A stretch of 5,619 bases of DNA from NCBI GenBank assembly GCA_030600525.1, contig JAUVLX010000243.1:1-5619 (forward strand), given 5' to 3'. The notes beneath the pieces were generated by a model, which had not been told where the DNA came from, ran no database searches, and saw only the letters and a list, made by a program, of their open reading frames with translations. Positions 1 to 4,209 of this stretch are shown in pieces. Both the position numbers and the translations under genes were made by a program. Numbering within the stretch: the stretch's first letter is position 1; each line of letters starts with the position of its first letter. The DNA comes from Desulfobulbus sp. Lineage in GTDB: Bacteria > Desulfobacterota > Desulfobulbia > Desulfobulbales > Desulfobulbaceae.

Positions 1-47
1 CCCTGCACACACACGATCGGTTTATATTGTTTATTCCATTGTAACGG

Positions 48-66
48 TTTTTTTTTTTTTTTTTTT
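48..66. repeat. Run of 19 consecutive T
   Basis: Bases 48-66 are an uninterrupted T run in a low-complexity leader (1-94) that also holds a short CA repeat (about 6-14). I see no gene in 1-94. The T run could be the tail of a terminator for a gene to the left, but I find no GC-rich hairpin directly before it. Runs this long are prone to slippage and to sequencing error, so the exact length is doubtful. Confidence 0.8.
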
Positions 67-94
67 AATTCAAATAAAAAATTTGGTTAACAAT

Positions 95-292
95 ATGTAA
101 TTAAAAAAAAAACTAATCTTAACCCAAGAAGAAGCGGCCCGGATCTTAGGTTTAAACCCCGGGACATTAGCCGTATGGAGAAGCAGAGGGAAGCCTGAGA
201 TTCCTCATGTCAACATCGGTAGGTGTGTTCGGTATCGACATGAAGACATCATGGCAATCGCGGACAAAGGAACTTCAGGCGGAGCAGCGTAG
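95..292 (+). pseudogene. AlpA/excisionase-like small helix-turn-helix protein, stop at codon 2
   Basis: The frame from base 101 to the TAG at 290-292 reads as a nearly complete MerR-fold helix-turn-helix of the AlpA / HTH_17 kind. It opens with LTQEEAARILGLNPGTLAVW, continues with RSRGKP, and has the typical wing ending in GRCVRYRHEDI. Such proteins of about 60 residues act as excision factors or as activators of integrase and late genes in prophages and integrative elements. The only in-frame ATG upstream (95-97) is followed at once by TAA (98-100), then Leu and three Lys codons. No ATG, GTG or TTG lies between that stop and the HTH, and no clear Shine-Dalgarno is visible. A single substitution from a sense codon such as AAA would explain this. 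Otherwise a rare start is used. The next small HTH gene begins 3 bases downstream, as in an operon. Family call fairly sure; functionality doubtful. Confidence 0.6.
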
Positions 293-295
293 AAC

Positions 296-495
296 ATGAA
301 TAAACAGAACCAGTTACAAAAACTATTTTTAGCACCCGAGAGCTTGCTCAGATTCTCCATGTTAAATCCGACACGATTCGAAGAAGGTTATGCCTAAACG
401 GTCACTACATGGGGATCAAGCCTGTCAAATTACCGAACAGGAGACTCATGTGGCCTGCTACCGAAGCTGAATCGGTACTGGAACAAGCACTGTGA
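296..495 (+). pseudogene. Small helix-turn-helix protein, frameshifted near its start
   Basis: An ATG at 296, 3 bases after the preceding stop, begins MNKQNQLQK. The conserved body lies in the frame one base back: TIFSTRELAQILHVKSDTIR, then a stretch containing CLNGHYMG and KLPNRRLMWPA, ending at the TGA at 493-495. One missing base in the A5 run at 318-322 would join them into a 66-residue protein. The body looks like short phage- and element-borne HTH proteins, with a helix-turn-helix in its first third and a conserved NRRLMWP-type strand, presumably DNA-binding. Read without a shift, the ATG frame stops at TAA 398-400, and the body frame has no ATG, GTG or TTG before its HTH. The shift is either a real mutation or a homopolymer miscall. 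I do not recognise a named gene. Confidence 0.55.
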
Positions 496-600
496 AAATA
501 ATGGCGATAAATATAAAAAGAAAAAGCAGCCTCCCCATTCCAGGCGACCAACCTCAGGGAAACCGCTTCAATACTCTCTAAAAATAAAGAGGATATTTCT

Positions 601-873
601 ATGAAAAATACCAATGAAAGCATCCCGTGTCAACTATCCAAAACAAATGCAGCGATACAATGCTCACGCCTTCTCGAACGCCTGAAACATGGACCTATCT
701 CCACTTTTCAAGCAAGAGAGCAGTTGCATATAGCTCATGTAGCCTGTCGCATTCACGACCTCAGGCGCAAAGGCTACAACATCGAGACACATACCTGTAA
801 AGAATCCACCACAGGGGGTGCTGTTAGTCGGGTGGCTCTTTACATCCTGACCGCTGGACCAGAGGAGGTGTAA
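601..873 (+). CDS. Small helix-turn-helix protein (HTH_39-like)
   Basis: This 90-residue protein has a single small helix-turn-helix. Residues 19-58 follow the pattern IQCSRLLERLKHGPIST, then an Ala-Arg helix (QAREQLHIAH), then RIHDLRRKGYNIET. That arrangement (Gln-Cys, Leu-Leu, Ser-Thr, Arg-Ile-x-Asp-Leu-Arg-x-x-Gly) resembles the phage-associated HTH_39 family, which often sits next to replication genes. It probably binds DNA, but its target is unknown. The start is supported by AAGAGGA at 587-593, about 8 bases upstream. The stop TAA (871-873) directly abuts the ATG of the primase gene, so the two are almost certainly co-transcribed and probably translationally coupled. The residues 70-90 tail (TGGAVSRVALYIL) is compatible with a wing strand. 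Family assignment is from memory of the motif. Confidence 0.8.
   Translation: MKNTNESIPCQLSKTNAAIQCSRLLERLKHGPISTFQAREQLHIAHVACRIHDLRRKGYNIETHTCKESTTGGAVSRVALYILTAGPEEV
864..868 (+). promoter_or_regulatory. Ribosome binding site of the primase gene, inside the upstream gene
   Basis: GGAGG lies within the codons for the last residues (EEV) of the 90-residue HTH protein, 5 bases before the ATG at 874. Together with the abutting TAAATG stop/start, this fixes the primase start and implies translational coupling. Confidence 0.75.
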
Positions 874-2175
874 ATGCCTCTTGCTTACGATATAGCCAAA
901 GCCCTTTATTCAGGAAATATAGCGGGTACAGGTAACGGCGGATTTGTAACATGCTGTCCCGTTCACGGGGATAAGCATCCTTCTATGTCAATATGGGATG
1001 ACGGCGATGGCGGTGTCAATGTTGACTGCAAAACCGGCTGTGACGGGAAGGATATAAAAGACTGCTTAGTGAATATGGGTTTACTTCCTGAATGGAAACC
1101 GGGGGGTGATAATAAATACACCACTCCCATCCCTCCATCTAAACCAAAAGAAAAACCCACGACACCGGAAAAGTCTTCCTTTATTTGGAATCAAGCCAGC
1201 AAGGACCCATGGGACCTGGAAAATATTAAAAAGTATCTGGCTAATCGTAAAATCACCATTGACCCTTTGCCCGCTTGTTTGAAATGGAACAGCTACAGGG
1301 GCAAGGATGGTAAAGTTAACCAAATGGTGGTGGCTGCAGCATCAAAGCTCGGTGACAACAATCCGTGCGCTGTACAACGATTGTTTATTGATATTGATAA
1401 CCACGTCAAGACCGGGGCTAAAATGCATGGCCCTTGTGAGGGGCGCGGGGTGTGGTTTGACCGTAAGGAGGACTTGAAAGAGATTCTTGTCGGGGAAGGA
1501 ATTGAAACCGTGCTTTCGGGGGTGCAAGCCACTGGCAAAAATGGGGTGGCCTGTTTGTCAACGTCGGGAATGAGAAGCCTGATTATTCCGGATGAAACCA
1601 AGACCATCTATATCCTGGTCTACTCTGACCCTGTTCGTGAAAAAATTAAGGCATCCATGCCTCGACAGAAGGCAGCCTATACCCTGGCCGAAAGGTTTGT
1701 GAATATGCGTCCTGGACGCAAAGCCTTTTTCGTCACTCCCGACGATACCTGTTTTTCGTCAAAGCCAAACAAGCTGTATTTTAACGACCTGCTGAAAGAA
1801 GATCCTACAGGTGAAAGCATCAGGGCCAGGATAGGCGCAGCTGTTGAATTTCATGATTCGGAATGGAAACCCACCGCAAAAGAGAATGTACAGACCGATC
1901 ATGATGAGAAGCTCAAGTCACCGCAGGAGATATTCAGCAAGTACGCAATATCTGACGACTACATCAACAGCATAGGACATGAGGTATTCCTCTACCCTAA
2001 TCTGATCATCAAAAACCATATTTTGACCATCATAGCCGAGTCAGGAGGGGGAAAGACTACTTTCCTGTTTTTCTACGTGGCACCACACATTGCGGAACAA
2101 GGCTATACCGTTCTATATTTCGATGCAGATTCTCCCCCCTCAGACCCATCCACGCATGAAAAAACATGCCGATGA
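874..2175 (+). CDS. Primase-helicase, N-terminal part (zinc ribbon, Toprim, Walker A), frameshifted
   Basis: This 433-residue frame is the front of a fused primase-helicase of the kind used by satellites and phages to start their own replication. A primase-type zinc ribbon comes first (C28-x2-H31, then C52-x3-C56, with HPSMSI between). A Pro/Lys-rich linker follows (about 76-100), then the central region that precedes Toprim_3 (130-200). The Toprim_3 core has GEGIET with E208 and E211, and the metal-site strand at 245-253. A RecA-like helicase begins at about 350, with Walker A AESGGGKTT at 388-396. Two oddities stand out: the expected Asp-x-Asp reads Y250-S-D252, and the usual Asp before FNDLL is Y302. 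After residue about 422 the frame leaves the conserved sequence and stops. Walker B and the rest continue one frame over, downstream of a C6 run. The start is well supported by GGAGG 5 bases upstream. No named gene assigned. Confidence 0.85.
   Translation: MPLAYDIAKALYSGNIAGTGNGGFVTCCPVHGDKHPSMSIWDDGDGGVNVDCKTGCDGKDIKDCLVNMGLLPEWKPGGDNKYTTPIPPSKPKEKPTTPEKSSFIWNQASKDPWDLENIKKYLANRKITIDPLPACLKWNSYRGKDGKVNQMVVAAASKLGDNNPCAVQRLFIDIDNHVKTGAKMHGPCEGRGVWFDRKEDLKEILVGEGIETVLSGVQATGKNGVACLSTSGMRSLIIPDETKTIYILVYSDPVREKIKASMPRQKAAYTLAERFVNMRPGRKAFFVTPDDTCFSSKPNKLYFNDLLKEDPTGESIRARIGAAVEFHDSEWKPTAKENVQTDHDEKLKSPQEIFSKYAISDDYINSIGHEVFLYPNLIIKNHILTIIAESGGGKTTFLFFYVAPHIAEQGYTVLYFDADSPPSDPSTHEKTCR
2131..2140 (+). 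other. Frameshift site: run of six C (TCT CCC CCC T)
   Basis: The upstream frame reads TCT CCC CCC TCA here. Skipping one base gives CCC CCT CAG and joins the Walker A half to the Walker B half (FDADSPPQTHPRMKKHADEH). CCC-CCC-U is a known slip-prone context for +1 movement of the proline tRNA, so recoding is possible. A one-base insertion or a homopolymer miscall explains it more simply. Confidence 0.75.
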
Positions 2176-2983
2176 ACACGGCTTTCAACACCTGATTCCT
2201 GACCTTAATCAAGGGACCAGTGTTGCAAGTCTCATTGCAGACCTCAATATAATGGCCGATGAACAAAAAGACCTCGGCGGTTTTGTGCTGTTTTTCGACA
2301 CCTTGAAAAAGTTCATTGATTTGATGAGTAAGCAATCAGCCAAAGAATTCTTTGTCTTGATGCGTAGGCTTACCAAATTGGGGGCCAGCATGATCCTTCC
2401 AGGCCATGCAAACAAGCACAGGGACGGCGACGGTAATCTGGTTTTTGAAGGTGTGGGCGATGTACGGTCGGACTGTGACGACATGATTATCTTTGAAAAG
2501 GAAAAGCAGTTTGACGATTCTATCGACGTAACCACGATATGCGACTCCGACAGGGACGCGAAAGTGCGCGGTCTATTCAAACCATTGTCGTTCAACATTT
2601 CCCCTGAAAGAGAAATAACCTTTTACGACAAAGCATTGGAAGTGGTTGACCTATCTCAGACCGGCACACCAAAAGCAACTGACGATGAGATATTGACGGT
2701 TGCTGAGCAGTACCTCAGGGATAGGGATGAGCCTGTAACCCAAGTCGAACTTGTTGATTATGCCTGTGATGCGGTTGAAGGGACGGCCGGTAAAGAGCGA
2801 GTGCGTAAACTGATTGTCAAACGGGCAATACTCAAAGACAAGTTTACAACCAAAGAGGAAATGCCGCTTGGAATAAGGTTTGTTTTTTCTGCTGGGCAAA
2901 GGAATAAACGGCTTTACGAACTACCACCCGAACCACCAAAGCAGCAACCAGTTTTTGGAGAGGCAGTCGAATGTTGTCCGTGA
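2156..2983 (+). CDS. Primase-helicase, C-terminal part (Walker B, helicase core, tail)
   Basis: Conserved sequence resumes in this frame at about 2135 and runs to the TGA at 2981-2983. It carries the second half of a RepA/DnaB-like hexameric helicase ATPase. Walker B is the hydrophobic strand GGFVLFFD, with its Asp codon at 2297-2299. A sensor-like strand follows (SMILPGHANKH, His codon at 2405-2407), then FEGVGDVRSDCDDMIIF, as in AAA_25-type proteins. The tail from about 2680 (DDEILTVAEQYL to the end) looks like a winged-helix region followed by a Pro-rich end. The first ATG in this frame after the shift is 2156, but no ribosome binding site precedes it, and a product starting there would lack Walker A and could not hydrolyse ATP. 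It is best read as the continuation of the gene starting at 874; the joined product would be about 702 residues. An ATG at 2090 in this frame only adds codons that shadow the upstream frame. Confidence 0.75.
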   Translation: MKKHADEHGFQHLIPDLNQGTSVASLIADLNIMADEQKDLGGFVLFFDTLKKFIDLMSKQSAKEFFVLMRRLTKLGASMILPGHANKHRDGDGNLVFEGVGDVRSDCDDMIIFEKEKQFDDSIDVTTICDSDRDAKVRGLFKPLSFNISPEREITFYDKALEVVDLSQTGTPKATDDEILTVAEQYLRDRDEPVTQVELVDYACDAVEGTAGKERVRKLIVKRAILKDKFTTKEEMPLGIRFVFSAGQRNKRLYELPPEPPKQQPVFGEAVECCP

Positions 2984-3025
2984 AAAATGAGCTTCTCGGA
3001 TAATTCAGTTTCTCAGGTAAAGTCC

Positions 3026-3033
3026 GGGGGGGG
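3026..3033. repeat. Run of eight G
   Basis: This homopolymer lies between the first and second copies of the 12-mer. It is complementary to the C9 run at 3132-3140, so the two could close a large stem around the middle repeat. The exact length may be uncertain. Confidence 0.7.
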
Positions 3034-3040
3034 TTATCCA
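3031..3040 (+). promoter_or_regulatory. GGGTTATCCA, near DnaA box, first copy
   Basis: TTATCCATG (3034-3042) matches the classical DnaA box TTATCCACA at 7 of 9 positions. It is followed by AT-rich sequence (3041-3062), as expected for an unwinding element. The same 10-mer GGGTTATCCA occurs inverted at 3312-3321. Its role as a DnaA site is inferred. Confidence 0.35.
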
Positions 3041-3131
3041 TGATATTAATAATACTAAGATACTGAGAAACTGAGAAGCTAGGTGATTACAGCCGGTTAC
3101 CATCTTCATGGACTATTTCAGTTTCTCAGCT

Positions 3132-3140
3132 CCCCCCCCC
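3132..3140. repeat. Run of nine C
   Basis: This run lies 2 bases after the third 12-mer copy (3118-3129). It is the complementary partner of the G8 run at 3026-3033. Confidence 0.7.
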
Positions 3141-3165
3141 ACCTTTATGTGGAGATGGCAGGGGC

Positions 3166-3206
3166 AAAAAAATACCCACTGTGACTGATGTCGACCACAG
3201 CGGGTA
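3166..3206 (-). terminator. Hairpin with T run on the minus strand, possible Rho-independent terminator
   Basis: TACCCACTGTG (3173-3183) and CACAGCGGGTA (3196-3206) form an 11-position stem with one mismatch around a 12-nt loop that contains GTCGAC. The A7 at 3166-3172 becomes T7 directly after the stem when read on the minus strand, so the arrangement fits a leftward terminator. It would stop transcription entering the repeat region and primase gene from the right. No minus-strand gene ends here, so a protein-binding or replication role is also possible. Confidence 0.45.
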
Positions 3207-3249
3207 ATCAAACTCACTGAGGTATGTCGCAGCCACAGGGGGGAAAGAG

Positions 3250-3273
3250 ATGGAAGATATGGACCCCTTCCAT
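3250..3273. repeat. Short inverted repeat ATGGAAG / CTTCCAT
   Basis: Arms at 3250-3256 and 3267-3273 are separated by 10 nt. An alternative stem, TATGGA/TCCATA (3258-3263 and 3269-3274), overlaps it. The sequence also contains a 16-codon open frame (3250-3300) behind a run of six G. No function can be assigned. Confidence 0.4.
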
Positions 3274-3311
3274 ACCATTAATTTAAGCATTCAATTCTAA
3301 ATGGTCAACGC

Positions 3312-3321
3312 TGGATAACCC
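3312..3321 (-). promoter_or_regulatory. GGGTTATCCA, near DnaA box, second inverted copy
   Basis: On the minus strand this reads GGGTTATCCA, an exact inverted match to 3031-3040, continuing as TTATCCAGC (7 of 9 to a DnaA box). The pair brackets the hairpin region and most of the repeat region. The match is seen; the role is inferred. Confidence 0.35.
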
Positions 3322-3357
3322 TGCGTAATTTATAACCAGCAACAAGAGGATAGCAAC

Positions 3358-3588
3358 ATGGCAATCGAAGTAAGCACCATGGATTTTGAAGGAATTGACA
3401 CCCATGCAATGATTGAAACAGGATGGTTGATCCCTGCAAATTCTATTGAACGAGGAAAAGTTTATATCAAAGTACCAGCCCATGAGCCAACGTGCCCAAT
3501 AGTGAACGGTGGCGATATCTGCAATTGTAGAGAGGTGGCAAAAGAAATTTATGAGTTTTTACCAAATGGACCCATTAGCGCAAACTAA
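3358..3588 (+). CDS. Small hypothetical protein, 76 residues
   Basis: I do not recognise this protein. It starts at ATG 3358 with AGAGGA about 6-7 bases upstream, a convincing ribosome binding site. It has no signal peptide or membrane segment. The second half holds three cysteines (C46, C55, C57) in TCPIVNGGDICNCRE, which could bind a metal, but the spacing is not a standard zinc-finger pattern. The N-terminal half (about 20-45) is mixed hydrophobic and charged, suggesting a small folded domain. It follows the 374-base gene-free repeat region, so it probably has its own promoter there, and it lies 30 bases before the coiled-coil gene, with which it probably forms an operon. It is likely an accessory gene of the element. 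Confident that it is a gene; function unknown. Confidence 0.65.
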   Translation: MAIEVSTMDFEGIDTHAMIETGWLIPANSIERGKVYIKVPAHEPTCPIVNGGDICNCREVAKEIYEFLPNGPISAN

Positions 3589-3618
3589 CCAAGAACCCCC
3601 TGTGGAGGAAAAGAAAAA

Positions 3619-4209
3619 ATGAATACTTCAAAAATATTGGAAAAGATTGTCGGTACAGATTTTTACAAAGCCATGGAGCAGGAAGAAATTGAACAAACCA
3701 TTGAAGAACGAAAAAAGACTGCAGCATCTGTCGAGGCCCTGGAGAAAGAAGCTCTCAAGACTCACCAAGAGCTCCAAGCAAAAAGCTCCAAAAAAGAAGC
3801 AGAATTGAATGCGGTTGAGGAAAAAACCAAAAAGCTTAAGCTGGAACTCGGTCGAATCCAAACGAAACAAGGGGAAGCATCCTTTAGGAGCAGCCATACA
3901 AAAACCTGTCTCGAAAATTCTTTGAGAAAAACTGCTGACACCCGTATTGATGATGCGCTCAATGTATTCTACAAGAAAGAACAAGCTTTACGCGCCAAGG
4001 GGCCGTCCTTCTCGGGCGATGGGATGCGGTTTTCTTGGGGAGAATGGGCACTTCTTAATAACATGCGGTCGAATATACCCGAGGTTAACGCGGCGCTTGA
4101 ATACGCCCGAGATGGTTTTAATACGCTTGAAGAAATGAAGCTTGAACCTGCATTAGATGATGAAAAACTGGAAAATCTTGTTTCTGGGCTTTTCTATAAC
4201 CGCAAATGA
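3619..4209 (+). CDS. Hypothetical coiled-coil protein, 196 residues
   Basis: I do not recognise this protein. The start at 3619 has GGAGG at 3604-3608, 10 bases upstream. Residues about 20-85 are rich in Glu, Lys, Ala and Leu, with the spacing of a long coiled coil (for example EALEKEALKTHQELQAK). Residues 90-120 remain charged. The back third is different: a short aromatic segment (about 130-147, FSGDGMRFSWGEWALL), then a helical part (about 155-196) ending LFYNRK. It is soluble, with no signal peptide. The layout fits a structural, scaffolding or DNA-associated accessory protein, but nothing in the sequence fixes a function. Its last 16 bases overlap the 3' end of the convergent transposase gene. 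The C-terminus may therefore be original, or may include DNA brought in by the insertion. Confidence 0.75.
   Translation: MNTSKILEKIVGTDFYKAMEQEEIEQTIEERKKTAASVEALEKEALKTHQELQAKSSKKEAELNAVEEKTKKLKLELGRIQTKQGEASFRSSHTKTCLENSLRKTADTRIDDALNVFYKKEQALRAKGPSFSGDGMRFSWGEWALLNNMRSNIPEVNAALEYARDGFNTLEEMKLEPALDDEKLENLVSGLFYNRK

Larger units (their letters stand above)
2990..3129. repeat. Three copies of TCAGTTTCTCAG in alternating orientation, plus tandem 8-mers
   Basis: The 12-mer TCAGTTTCTCAG occurs at 3005-3016 and 3118-3129, and its reverse complement at 3063-3074. The two direct copies are part of a longer match (2998-3016 and 3110-3129, differing by one indel and one base). The inverted copy lies in tandem 8-nt units: ACTAAGAT (3054), ACTGAGAA (3062) and ACTGAGAA (3070). 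AGCTTCTC at 2990-2997 also pairs with GAGAAGCT at 3073-3080. The inverted copy can pair with either direct copy, giving two mutually exclusive hairpins. The position right behind a primase-helicase gene suits iterons of an origin or an operator for a replication protein. This function is inferred. Confidence 0.7.

Noticed and set aside
1..47. A tRNA or attachment-site remnant at the left edge.
   Set aside because: I found no tRNA-like arms and no direct repeat of this sequence elsewhere in the window.
491..517. A possible promoter with TGTGAA and TATAAA boxes upstream of the gene at 601.
   Set aside because: The -35 match is poor and the spacing is about 15 bases. AT-rich DNA gives such matches by chance.
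501..581. A 26-codon open frame between the second HTH gene and the 90-residue HTH gene.
   Set aside because: It has no clear ribosome binding site, its composition is unremarkable, and the length is expected by chance.
2090..2155. ATG at 2090 as the start of a separate gene for the C-terminal half.
   Set aside because: The first 20 or so codons are an out-of-frame reading of the conserved Walker A half, and no ribosome binding site precedes it.
2990..3206. A CRISPR array.
   Set aside because: Only three short copies in alternating orientation, with unequal spacing, no regular spacers and no cas genes.
3250..3300. A 16-codon frame behind a G-rich run, as a leader peptide.
   Set aside because: It is too short to support, has no regulatory codon pattern, and overlaps inverted repeats that explain the sequence equally well.
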